A DNA stretch of 64,000 bases from Niebla homalea. Lineage: Eukaryota; Ascomycota; Lecanoromycetes; Lecanorales; Ramalinaceae. Where the stretch lies: assembly GCA_019925105.1 (NCBI GenBank), contig JAHGAU010000007.1, positions 1,426,001 to 1,490,000 of the forward strand, given 5' to 3'. The position numbers and the translations under genes are program-made. The notes under the pieces are model-generated. The model had not been told where the DNA came from, searched no databases, and was given only the letters and a program-made list of their open reading frames with translations. This document shows, in pieces, positions 11,501-22,384 of the stretch. How positions within the stretch are numbered: the first letter of the stretch is position 1; the number at the start of each line of letters is the position of its first letter.

Positions 11501-12523
11501 CACGCATCTGCGTGTTACAGGAAGCGTTTCCAATGAGGTTGTCGTAAGACTGATAGCTAGCTGAGTACTTGAAGAGGAGAATGAAGTACTGCGTTGGATC
11601 CATGTGCCACGCGTCTAAGGCCTCCTCAGATATGCCCAATTTTGCGACTCGAATTGATAGGATCACAAATCCATCTTTGCCGCCTGACCCGAGGCTACCA
11701 AGGTGTGCAATGCGGAAGCCAGCATCTTTGGCCAGGCGCAGATCATGTCGTAGCCGAGCTTTCAGTGCCTTTTGATCAGCGTTCATTACACCCCTAATGC
11801 TACCGTCGTTCCAGTGCGGTTTGGGTGGCTTCGAGGACCACGCTTCATCGTCCGAATCATAATCAGCTTCATCAACGTCTTCGGGATCCTCGTTTTCGTC
11901 TTCGTCGTCCACTTCAGCCTCGTTTTCAGATGAAGAGTCAATGATCATAGGATCATCAGCGGTTGCTGGTCTGATGGATTTCGACTTTGAACCAGAGAGG
12001 GCGGCTTTGTTCAGCACTCTGGCGACTTTGTTCAGCATATCAGCCACGTTGAGACTGCCGCACTCCGGCATTGAGTCGATCGCTTCGTGTATTGACGGGT
12101 CAACATGCTCCGAATTCGTGAAAAACATGTAGTTGTGTGATGCGGGATACTCGCCCAGGTCTGTGAGAAAGCTACTTGTTAGTGAAGTGCCTTTCAGTTG
12201 ATTTGAGATTGTACGAGATTCCCAAACGCCAGAACCCCACGCTTACAATCACACTCCAAGGCCGGAGACCCGCCTTTTTCAATATGTAGAGTGTTAAGCG
12301 AACGTATGAATTGACCCCACCGGCTGGAAGAGTGGACAGCTGCCATGGTTGCAACCTTACACATACCTGGCACAAGCGCAACGACGTCTGTTGACGAGTC
12401 ATGAGTTTTGTAGGTGAAAGCTACTTGTCCATCGTCCTCGCCCACCTTGATGTTCGAGATATTGTCCCTGCTGAAGGTCTTACACGTGTCCGCAAGATCA
12501 GCAACGAAAGCCTTGCGAGGCAT
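8564..12523 (-). CDS. PARP catalytic domain fused to a UBE2Q-like E2 ubiquitin-conjugating domain
   Basis: Four exons join in phase: 12247-12523, 11243-12160, 9895-11184 and 8564-9834 (introns of 86, 58 and 60 nt), giving 1251 residues. The PARP part spans about 780-920: FAWHGSPIYNWHGIVREGL holds the first His (about 806) and GHGVYHALD holds the Tyr (about 837). The C-terminal third residue region reads SRYLFVKI, with no Glu where poly-ADP-ribosylating enzymes have it, so mono-ADP-ribosylation is more likely. An acidic linker (PIVISDDSDVEDIEILFSDD) follows. The E2 fold at about 1070-1225 has the active-site Cys in GGALCMELLT (about 1172) and YPMSPPFVRVI before it. PARP-UBC fusions are known in fungi; function is not established. 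Start ATG 12523 (MPRKAF) was chosen; the frame stays open upstream to 12664. It lies 0.9 kb from the amidase, divergently. Confidence 0.85.
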
Positions 12524-13431
12524 GCTGTTGGCGTTTGGAGATGTTATGGATGGTGAGCTTAAGCTCTGCAGTTGTTCAAAATCAAGACGTTGGATGAGAA
12601 GGACGACAACACAGCATTGAATGATGATGTGTGAAAGAGATACTTCTTGTAGAAGAAAATTCAAGCAACGTCGCGTTAAGCACAGAGTCTGTGAGAATGT
12701 TTACGAATTGAAGCAAGCTGTGTCGTAGCCTTGTGCGTGTCAAGCGGCCATCCCTCTCCAATAAGAGAAAGTAAAGTCGAATTTTCAGCCCTGGCCGCAC
12801 GTGAGTCTCGGCCTTGACAGCAACAATTGTGAAAGCCCATTACTGTAGACAAGTCTACAAAGCGTTCGACTCGGCTAAAGCTAGGGACAAGATGTTAGGC
12901 AGCGAAGGGACTTGGGCACAAGGCTGAATGTCTGAGATGCAAGTGCCACTCTTAGCCTGAGGTCCCTGCAGTGGGCCGCGGCTAGAGAGGCGGTTGGACG
13001 GGAGCCACCCTGGACTGAGCGACGATCTCCGCCGTATCCGATGGGTCTCACGGTCTCACCAAAAATCATCTATCAATGTGGTAGACTGACCCCATTCACA
13101 CAGAACTTAGATATTCGCCAACTATTAGGTATCCAAATATCAACGTGGAGATCGCGGATTCCTTTACTTGCTTTACCAAAGTCTTCCTTTGTGATTATAC
13201 AATGTGCATACAGCACGCTTGGTTCGGCGAAGGATCATTGTTTATTCCATGATTGTAGGGGAAGATTGTCTGGCTGTTAAGGCTGTAGCTGAAGCAGTCT
13301 TTGGCAGTCTTCGAGATTGCATGTCGTAGCTTTTCGAAGAAATCCTGAATTCGCTACTGAATCGTCCTTTGCATAAGTGGTAGCAAGCGTTGAATGTAGC
13401 TAGACTCTCTGTACATAGTTGTCTAAGCAGC
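12524..13431. other. Divergent intergenic region
   Basis: This 0.9-kb region separates the PARP-E2 gene (-) and the amidase gene (+) and presumably contains both promoters. No RNA gene or repeat was found. Confidence 0.5.
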
Positions 13432-15013
13432 ATGGCAGTTTCGGACAAACGATTTGACCCAATCACAGAAACTATAGCAGATGTTCAAGCACGCTTTGCC
13501 AAGAGTATGCTCACAAGCTCAAGTCTCGTTGAACTATGTCTCGAGGAGATCACCCACCAAAATCACTACCTCCACGCGGTCATTTGCACCTCTTCAACAG
13601 CCACTACTCAGTATGCGAGCCAGCTTGACAAGGAACGAGAAGCAGGGCGAAGCCGAGGGCAACTCCATGGCATCCCGATCCTGCTCAAAGACAACATAGC
13701 AACCGAACCCGCTCTCGGTACCTTCGCCTTAGCTGGATCAAGGCCTTGCGCAAATGCTGACGTTGCTGAACGCCTGATCCAAGCAGCTGCCATTAATCTT
13801 GGCAAGGCCAACATGACCGAGTGGTATCGTGCGCACACCATCCCAGGCGGATGGTCTGCCGTTGGACGCCAAACCCAATCTACTCTCATCAGCGGAGCCT
13901 TTGATCCACTCGATGCAGATACAGCCCATGCGAATACGAATGGCTCATCATCTGGCTCCGCCGTCTCTGTTTCGGCCGGTCTCGCACCTGCAGCGATGGG
14001 CACGGAAACGGTAGGGTCTTTGATCATGCCAGCTGATCGAGCTGGGTTGTATACTATCAAGCCAACGATCGGGATAGTGTCCCAGGAGGGTATTGTACCC
14101 ATATCCAAGCTTTGCGACTCGGCTGGCCCAATGGCGAAGAGTGCCCGTGATGTAGCATTATTGTTGGACGTTCTTGTCGATCAAGAAAAGACGAGGGTCC
14201 CTGATGGCGGGTATCTAAGCGCTGCTAACGGTGAGTGGGGGGAGGTGAAGCTAGGTATTGTCACCGTAGAGATGTGGCTCGACCCAAGAGGACACTCGAA
14301 AGCGAAAAACGAGATCAGGGCTCAGATGACCAGGGACATTGTTGCGGCACTGAAAAGCTTGGAGGACCAAGTGAAGAAATTGCTTCGTGTCTCGCTGCCA
14401 TCGATAGCAGATCTAACAGAGAACGGGAAGAGAGACATATCGGATTGTTTTGGTAATCTGGAGCTGCGAACGAGATCAAACAGTATTGACAGATGATAGA
14501 TCATGATATCAAGGCCTTGATCGAAGAATACCTGACTGGCGTAGACAACCCAAAAGTCACAATCCTTGAAGACTTCATAGCATTCAATAACTCGCATGCG
14601 GATGTGCAACTACCTCCAGGTCAATCTCAGTCTCCTCTTGCGCCGGGCATGAACTTACACCACCACCAGGCTATTCCTCACAGGAAGGTCTCATCCGAGC
14701 CTCCAAATGCACAATGACTGACGCTGAATACGACACCACCGTGACCCACGCTCGTCGAGCAGGCGGTGCCTTCGGTATCGACAAATGCCTCCTCGAGAAT
14801 GACATCGACGTGATCATCGGCCCCGCCGACGGACCACTCTGCGAGATATCAGCAGCGGCGGGCTACCCCATCGCTACGCTACCCCTAGGTCGCCTCGATC
14901 AGAACAATAGACCATTCGGCTGCGTAGCCCTGGCGTCCGCACACCAAGAAGCCCTCCTGATCAAAGTAATGAGCGCGTGGGAAGCGACGTTTGGTCCGCG
15001 GAGGACAACGTGA
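13432..15013 (+). CDS. Amidase-signature family hydrolase
   Basis: Exons 13432-14452, 14500-14619 and 14670-15013 join in phase through introns of 47 and 50 nt, giving 494 residues. Without the introns the frame looks broken, but both junctions restore a continuous amidase sequence: DCF|DHDIKALIEEYLTG and LPP|GYSSQEGLIRASKC. The Ser-cisSer-Lys triad region is visible: Lys in IPILLKDNIA, the cis-Ser in NGSSSGSAVSVSAG, and the nucleophile in GTETVGSLIMPA. The C-terminus (FGIDKCLLENDIDVIIGPAD, then GYPIATLPLGR) is typical of fungal amidases. The family hydrolyses amide bonds; the substrate is not predictable. An in-frame ATG at 13390 would add 14 residues. Two glycines usual in the nucleophile loop are replaced (TVGS), but the catalytic Ser is kept. 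Confidence 0.85.
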
Positions 15014-15119
15014 CAGGTCGGACTGGCTTCGTAGATTCATGAATGAATCATCAATTCTCTGCCGGGGTCTCATCCCCCTCCCCTCATCCTCCCTCATCCC
15101 GCTCTCCCCTCATCCTCCC

Positions 15120-15795
15120 TCATCCCGCTCTCCCCATGTGTAGATTATTTCGCCTGCAGCGGATCCGCACCACCAACATCAACCCCTGTATCCATCCCCC
15201 TCCTCCCCCCATCCACCCCATTCGCATCCCCCTCCCCAATACATCCCCCACAACCCCCAAAATCCCCTCCTGCTCCTCAGCGCTGAACCGTTCATCCGCC
15301 TCCTCAATGATACAATCCAGCAACTCCGGCCCCTCGGGCTTCAGGTTCAGCAGCATGAGCACTTCATGCTTGTACAACCCTTTGGGATTGGCGGACGAGA
15401 CGATGTAAGGTTTCAGCGCTTGCGTGAAGGCGGCGACTCGGGATGCGGGGTGGATTTCGGAAGTGGTGGTGATGGTGGTGGTCCGGGGATGGTTGAGGGC
15501 GGAGAGGTAGTCTGCTACCTGATAGAACTTTAAATATCTAGGGTCAAAGAAGGGGGGTGGGAGAAGGGGGTATGTGACGGGGGGAAAATGATAGCGTACC
15601 TGTCCGAGGACGGTGGCGACATTGTCGTGGTCGGCTGGTGAGGAAGTGTCACCCTTGTATTTCTCTTGGACGGCGGCGACGTGTTGGAGGACCTCGGCGT
15701 TGGAGAGGATGGCGGATTGGGTTTCGTTGATCTAAAGGGGCGGTCGTTTATTGTCATGTAAGAATGATTGGGGGGGTTGCGTCGCATACCTTCAT
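15120..15795 (-). CDS. RPC9: DNA-directed RNA polymerase III subunit Rpc9 (CGRP-RCP / Rpb4-like)
   Basis: Exons 15790-15795 (only ATG AAG), 15600-15731 and 15120-15518 join in phase to 178 residues, with introns 15732-15789 and 15519-15599. The N-terminus MK|INETQSAILSNAEVLQH and the segment YKHEVLMLLNLKPEGPELLD followed by IIEEADERFSAEEQEGIL match the Rpb4/Rpc9 HRDC-like fold that pairs with Rpc25 in the Pol III stalk. The core ends near GVVGDVLGR. The following 35 residues are Gly/Met-rich and unlike the family, so either an unrecognised intron or a lineage-specific tail is present. The six-nucleotide first coding exon is notable, but both splice sites are good and the two-residue MK start is usual for this family. 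Confidence 0.8.
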
Positions 15796-16103
15796 GATGT
15801 ATGGAGAAATTCAGGAAAATATTTCTTGAACAGCCAACGTTTCAAGCTGAGAAGTCCAACCAAAATGCGTCATCAGCAATCCAACACTATTTCAGCAATT
15901 TCGACAATATTGAATGAATTTGAGCTTGATACATTATGTACACCTAGTACTGATTGACATCAGATAAGTGGATGTACTACCTCTCTAACAGGATATCTTT
16001 GACCTGTCTAGCATACATCTTCTTGCACATTGCCTTTCATATACAACGCCTAGCTATGCATCCAGAAAGGCCACAAAACATAATGTTTGCACGCAAAATC
16101 AGA
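15796..16103. other. Short intergenic region
   Basis: This 308-bp spacer lies between the Nop58 stop and the Rpc9 start (both minus strand). It is AT-rich and presumably holds the Rpc9 promoter and Nop58 3' UTR. No other feature is seen. Confidence 0.5.
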
Positions 16104-18583
16104 TCAGTCCGCTTTGGCTGCTTTCTTGGCCTCCTTTTTCCTCCTCTTCCTTTCCGCTTTCTCCAATGCCTCTGCATCTTCGTCCGGCTCTCTCTTCCTC
16201 TTGATGCCCTCTCCAGCATCGCCATTCACGCCCAGCTCGACCTTCTGCTCCTGTTTCCTGGCCTTTTTAATGTCCTTTTTGCTGATGGCTTGAGGCTTGC
16301 CATCAGCACCGAACTTGATCTCGCCTCTTTCTAATTTTCTGAGATAGCGCTTGACTGGTAGACCCGCTTGCTCCGCCAGGACGCGGACTTTGGCATCCTC
16401 TCGATCTTGCCTTCTTAAGATCTGGTCGCCTCGCTTCTGCCTCCGTTGTGCGCGGTCTAATTTGCGAGCAATTTTCTCTCTTTGGTACTTCTTCTGCTGA
16501 CCTCTTTCCTCAGACAAGATCAGCTTGCGGGCATGGCGTTCCTTTTTCCGTGCCTTCTTCGCCTCCTTAGTGTTGCCTTCGATTGGTGATTGCCAATTTC
16601 GCTCTTGCTGAGTTGGAGAGGGCGCGGAATCAGGTGTGTCGACTGAGACTGTAGATATAGTCTCTGACTTATCATCATCGACATCGCCGTCCGTTTTAGA
16701 CGGCAGATCCGCGGTTCCATTCGACTTGACGGTGGGTTTTGAGACCTCAGCTGCTTCATCTGTGTCCATACCCGGGCTTGCTGCGTCAGCACCATTCGCA
16801 AAGCCCTCTACGTCCTCTTCCATCCCGTCCTCAACGACTTCTTCTATCGGCTTGATTTCTTCTCGCTTCTGCTTCTTTTCTTTCTTCTCCTTCTTCTCCT
16901 TCTTTTCGCTCTTTTCCTTCTTGTGAGCTGGCTCCTCTGAAATCTCCTCGATCAATTTCACAGCCCCTGAGGCTCTTTTGTCAGCATCAATACTTTCAGG
17001 CTGAGCCGCAGCGGGCTCATCCCCAGCTAAGCCATCAGCATCAGGGTTATATTTTCGCGCCTCCTTGACCTCCCATTTCCCAGGCGCATGGGACACACCA
17101 TTTGGAGCTATAGCTACCCCTTTCGCGCGAAGAGGTTTGCCCTCCAAAGCGGCCAGACGTCGCTCTATCTTGAGACGATGATCAATACCTACTTGCGATC
17201 GCTCGTCCTCAGGCACAAGGTCGCCCTTGCCTTCCCCTTCTGCACTCCAGTCTGCCAACGCATCAACGCGAAGTCCAAGCGCTGTCTTGGCAGCGAGCAC
17301 GCGTGCGATTTTTCCCTTGTTCTTGCCAGTGGCCTGACCAATTAGTGATGAGTGGTAGAGCAGACCATATTTAGGCGTATCATGTTTCGTCTTGAGGGCG
17401 CGGAAGAGCGCCTTCTCTGCACCGAGTATCTGGATTGTGCTGGCAGGGCTCTTCGCAAGGTTCATGAGACTTCCAGAATGAGCGATCAAACGGGCACCGA
17501 CAAGTTCGCCAACGAGCGCGGTCAAATTTGGCGCAATGGCCTTCATGCGAGTAGAAAGATAATTGGAAAGCTGTGTCCGATATTCTGAGAAGCCAACCAC
17601 CTGCTCCGCAAGGGCCTGTATGTTGTCAAGATCCTCGGTAGTAATTTCAGTTCCCATGGAAATCTCAGCTGCCGATTTAATAGCACCCTCAATCTCTTCG
17701 GGGAGAATTTCTGAAAGATCCGCATTTGCAGCATTGGTCCTCATACCCATGCTAAGGATGATTCGCGCGTAGGCCATATTGTCGTTGACGATTCTTGCCA
17801 TCTCTGGGAAATGCCAACCGTACCATTCCTTCACCCTCATTGCGGAAACATTAAGCTCCTTATCTAAGTCATCGAGAAGCGATACGGCTTGTATGATCAT
17901 GGTGTCGACTTTGTCTGTCGAGAATTTGAGCTTGTGGCGTGATAATGAGTGTGAGAGACCGAGCGACATGGTGGAGATGTCGGTAGGTTTGATTCCAGGT
18001 ATTAAGGAAGGTAGATGATTTCGAATAGCGCGGTAAATTTCATTAGTGGAGGAGTCATTGAGGAGCTTGAGGTCCAGTTGCGGTAGTTTGTTGATGGCGC
18101 TCGCTGCAACCAATGTCAATACCCGTCTGTCTCATCGGATGCGATGGGGGTCAATTCATACCAAGCTTTGGGTCAGCCACTGCCAATGAGGCTTTTGCTT
18201 CATCTTTCATGGAGTCCAGCAGGGTTGACAGCCGAGGGGTCACTTTGCCCTCCACTAATGCGGCCGCTTGCTCCAAAGCTGTGGCAGCGCTGTCGAATTT
18301 GTGGAATTCTTTCAATTTGAGCCTACATTATTGATAGCACTTGATTAGCTCGCACTCAAGTGAAAGATGTATCTCGCTGGGAAGATTGTTCGATGGAAGC
18401 TCAGGCATACTGGCTGCAGAGCTCCACTGGGCTCTCGTCATTGAAGTCGAAGCTATCCTTGAACTTCTTAGAGTTTTTGGCCTTGAAAAGAGCGTAGCCC
18501 ACAGGTGTCTCCCTAATTACGCATTAGCTGGAGAACATTACGAATCAAGGACAAGGAGCTCACTGTAGGATGAAGAGCCCCAT
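16104..18583 (-). CDS. NOP58: Nucleolar protein Nop58 (box C/D snoRNP core)
   Basis: Exons 18564-18583, 18411-18512, 18162-18322 and 16104-18103 join in phase to 760 residues. The N-terminus [21 protein letters not shown] is the classic Nop5/Nop58 start. The central coiled-coil/NOSIC part includes [15 protein letters not shown], and the Nop domain includes [18 protein letters not shown] and [11 protein letters not shown], the K-turn RNA-binding surface. The protein scaffolds box C/D snoRNPs with fibrillarin, Nop56 and Snu13 for 2'-O-methylation of rRNA in the nucleolus. The long C-terminal tail (from about 430) is Lys/Glu-rich with KKEKKEKK runs, as in other Nop58 proteins, but much longer than in yeast (511 aa). 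The gene is divergent from VMA6, with start codons 236 bp apart. Confidence 0.93.
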
Positions 18584-18819
18584 CGTGACGTTTGTGTAAT
18601 AATAATATGGCTGCACTGCAGCTTCGTCGTAGCTTCCTTGAGGTGCGAATTGGACGAGACTTTTGTAAAGTGGGCGAGTGAAAATGCGAGTGCAGGTCGC
18701 TAACGCCCAATGTAGCCTAGCCTCGGCGCCCGTCGTTTGTCCGAGCGCATATTGTATCTGATGTCTTCGATATTGCCTGACAAGCCCATCCGGTCATCAA
18801 CAAGGGTACAGAATCCGTA

Positions 18820-20075
18820 ATGGAAGGCCTATTTTTCAATGTCAATGGCGGGTAAGTGGCTACCTCTTAGAGCTCGTGTCGAATCATTGCTGACCATGCT
18901 AGGTACGTCGAGGGTATCGTCAGAGGCTACCGCAATACTCTTTTGACAGGACAAAATTATGGAAACCTTACGCAATGCGAAACGATAGATGGTAATAGAA
19001 GTCACCTCACGCCTGGAATAGCATCGCTAAAGTTCTTCAAGATGTTAAGCTACAGCTCTCACCTGCTTATGGCGACTTTCTTGCCTCCTTACCTCCAAAT
19101 CCTTCTACCTCGTCGTTAGCGAACAAGACCACCGACAAGCTTGTCGCTGAGTTCCGTTACCTGCAAGGGCAATCGACTGGAACTTTATTGAAATTCATGG
19201 AGTATCTGACATACGGGTACATGATCGATAACGTAGCGCTCTTGATCACAGGCACGCTGCATGAAAGAGATACTCGTGAGCTGCTTGAGCGATGTCATCC
19301 CCTAGGATGGTTCGAGACGATGCCAGTCCTTTGCGTGGCAACGAACATTGAAGAGCTCTACAACTCGGTTCTCATCGAAACGCCACTGGCGCCCTACTTC
19401 AAAGGCTCGCTAAGTCACCAAGATCTGGACGAGCTCAATATCGAGATCATTCGCAACACCCTTTACAAGAACTACCTCGAGGACTTTTATAAATTCACAA
19501 CAGAGCACCCAGAGCTGAAAGGCACGCCTACAGCAGAGGTTATGGCGGAGACGCTTGAGTTTGAGGCAGATCGTAGAGCCATCAACATCACTCTCAACTC
19601 CTTTGGTACGGAGCTGTCCAAGCAAGATCGCAAGAAGCTGTATCCCGACTTCGGTCGCCTCTACCCGGAGGGTACGTTGATGCTTTCAAGAGCCGATGAT
19701 ATGGAAGGTGTGGCGCTCGCTGTGAGTGGGGTCCATGACTACAAACAATACTTTGATACTGTTGGCATGAATGGAGGCATGGGTGGCTCAGGCCCTGGCA
19801 ATATGTCCGGTGGGGGTGGCAGCGACGGTAAAAGCCTGGAAGACATGTTCTATCAAAAGGAGATGGAAATATCCAAAATGGCCTTCACGCGGCAATTCAC
19901 TCATGCCGTCATATATGCCTGGGTCAAGCTCAGGGAACAGGTAAATTCCGTTTGTATGTGTATCTTGTCAAGTTGCTGATCTACATGTTAGGAAATACGA
20001 AACATCACATGGATCTCTGAGTGCATTGCTCAAAACCAGAAGGAGCGGATAGGAAACTACATCAGTGTTTTTTGA
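18820..20075 (+). CDS. VMA6: V-type proton ATPase subunit d (Vma6)
   Basis: Exons 18820-18851, 18903-18991, 19042-19940 and 19992-20075 join in phase to 367 residues, close to the usual 345-365. MEGLFFNVNGGYVEGIVRGY, then GQNYGNLTQCETIDDVKLQL at the start and TWISECIAQNQKERIGNYIS at the end are hallmark segments of subunit d. Together with LTYGYMIDNVALLITGTLH and HPLGWF in the middle they identify it firmly. The protein couples the V1 rotor shaft to the membrane Vo ring in vacuolar and Golgi H+-ATPases. A Gly-rich insertion (GGMGGSGPGNMSGGGGSDG, near residue 285) is typical of filamentous fungi. The last exon codes only 27 residues. Confidence 0.95.
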
Positions 20076-20842
20076 AAGTGTCTGTAAGATTGTCGCTTAG
20101 CGTGACTGCACTGATAATGGCGTTGGAAGACACAGGGTGTCATGAGCGGGGCATACTTGTATATATTATTGGAGACTGAAGTCTGTAAGGTTAGCTGAAT
20201 GCTGACCATGACATTTATCACCAAGGAGGGTTTCTGTCACGCTTGTGATTGTACTCCGCAACGTGCCTGAGCTCAATGATTCCGACGGATGAGAAGGCGC
20301 ATTTTCACAAGCTTCTGCTTTTTCCTACTGTAGTATGGACCTACCTTGTGATTGGTTATGTCTAATGTCACTCCGCATAGGGTGGGGCCTTGGGAGCTTC
20401 CCCGCAATTCCCTCGGCCGGGGTTGCAGCTTTAAATCTCTTCATCTCCAAGCTTCCAGCTGCCTTTTCTGTGCTTTTACAGAATCCGTATGCCGTAGTGC
20501 ACTTCGTCAGCTCATTTGAGCAGATCGGCAGGATATCCGGTACCTATGATGCTCTACTTGCATGGTTCTAGTAACGTTGCCCCACAAGCATGCTTATAAG
20601 CACGCATTGAATATTGCATCATAGGCGGGTGAAAAGCTCTGCTCTGGTGGTGCCATTACCACGTTCGTGGGGTCTTGCGAAGCTTGAAGATCCACTGATC
20701 GCGGCGAGATGGCGCTTGAGCTGCCGGCATAAAGCTATGTGGGTGCCCAGATGTAGGTGAACCTCGATTTCACCTGTACTTGAAGCTCTCTTCGTCTTTG
20801 ACTTTTTTCTTGAGCTACTGCTCCTCAAAGTTGCACGTCACA
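20076..20842. other. Intergenic region
   Basis: This 767-bp spacer between VMA6 and the aldose epimerase gene contains the promoter of the latter. No other gene, RNA or repeat is supported. Confidence 0.5.
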
Positions 20843-22171
20843 ATGCTGTCCAGTCGCGCTCTCTTCCTCTCATCTCTCCTTTCTGGAGCTCTCACCCAGT
20901 CCACAAATCCTTTTCAAAAATATACCATCACTGCGCCTGGGATTAATGCCAGCTTCATTCCCTACGGAGCTCGCCTTACCAACCTCTATGTGAACGACCG
21001 CGATGGAAACCCTCAGGACGTTGCGTTAGGCTACGACGAAGGCAGCCAGTACCTCAATGACACCGAAACCAATCACACCTACTATGGCGCTGTCGTCGGG
21101 CGCTATGCCAACCGCATCAAGAATGGAACCTTTACTGTCGACGGCGTTACTTCCCAAATTCCCGAGAATGAACATGATGGTCACGACACGCTTCATGGAG
21201 GATTCGTCGGCTATGACCAACAGAATTGGACAGTGGTCTCGGCCAACGTAAGTGCATCTCATCTTTACGTGTCCTGTGCCTGGGAAGACTGTTCGTTCGT
21301 CAGGGATAGCTATATTTTGGACCAGCGCGGAAGCAGTCAATGCGATTGATCGACTTGCTTCAAGCTATCGGAAGTCTCCAAAGACAATCATAGACTGACT
21401 CACACTTTCCTTCAGGATTCTACCATCACCTTCTCATTCCTTGACCAAGCTCAGCAAGGATTTCCGGGCACAATAATCACGTATGCCACTTACACCGTAT
21501 CGAAAGGACCGCAATGGACGTCTCGAATGGTCTCAATCCCTCTTGACGAGCCCACACCCATCATGCTCGCGAATCACGTCTATTGGAATCTTGATGCATT
21601 CTCGAATCCGTCTGACCACACAATCTTGAACAATACGCTCTACATGCCTTATTCTGCACGATACATTGAAATTGACAACATCGAAGTGCCTAATGGAACC
21701 ATTGGCATTGTGAATGACACAATCCTCGACTTTACAGCCCCGAAGCAGATTGGTCGAGACATCCAGCAGGATGTGAATGGGTGCGGATTGGGTTGCACAG
21801 GTTACGACAATGCCTTCATCCTGGACCGACCAAGATACTCGGCGCCTGAAGCTACCGATTTGAGCGTGCTCACCCTGTCATCGAATGTGACAGGTATTCA
21901 GCTGGATGTCAAAACCAACCAGCAAAGCTTGCAAATCTACACTTGCGACACTCTGAAGGGGACAATTCCGGTTAAGCAGAGCCAACAGCACTCGTCGAAC
22001 GGTTCCACTGTATACGTGCCTCAATTTGGCTGCATTGTCATCGAGACGCAGCAATGGATCGATGGCATCAACCATCCAGAATGGGGTCAAGCTGAATACC
22101 AGATTTACACCGTGGATAGCGAGCCGGCGGTGGTCTTTGCTCAGTATGACTTTAGTATCATGTCATCATAA
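20843..22171 (+). CDS. Secreted aldose 1-epimerase (galactose mutarotase family)
   Basis: Exons 20843-21247 and 21416-22171 join in phase (168-nt intron) to 386 residues. A signal peptide (MLSSRALFLSSLLSGALTQS) indicates secretion. The beta-sandwich mutarotase motifs are present: GARLTNLYVNDRDG, VVGRYANRIKNGTF, a His in HDTLHGGFVGYD, and the catalytic Glu in FGCIVIETQQWIDGINHPEW. The enzyme interconverts alpha and beta anomers of hexoses. An extracellular fungal form would act on sugars released from polysaccharides. Several N-x-S/T sites agree with secretion. Met20843 was chosen because it begins the signal peptide; an in-frame ATG at 20780 would put 21 residues in front of it. Confidence 0.88.
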
Positions 22172-22384
22172 AAATACCGGATTATAGATCTCCCCGTCAT
22201 GTCTCATAATTAATTCCAGTTGCCCTCCCTATCTCCTTCATAGACGAAATAGTTACTCGAGCTGAACGCAGAGCATATCACGTGACTAATCAGCTTAGCG
22301 CGTTTCGATGCGCGCTTGTTTATTTGTGCACGCAAATTGAGAAGAAACGAGTATGATGTGAAAATTGCGGCAGATACGGTAGAT

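Noticed and set aside
14453..14499. Apparent frameshift and stop in the middle of the amidase gene
   Set aside because: A 47-nt GT-AG intron at 14453-14499 and a 50-nt intron at 14620-14669 restore one continuous amidase frame, so the gene is intact.
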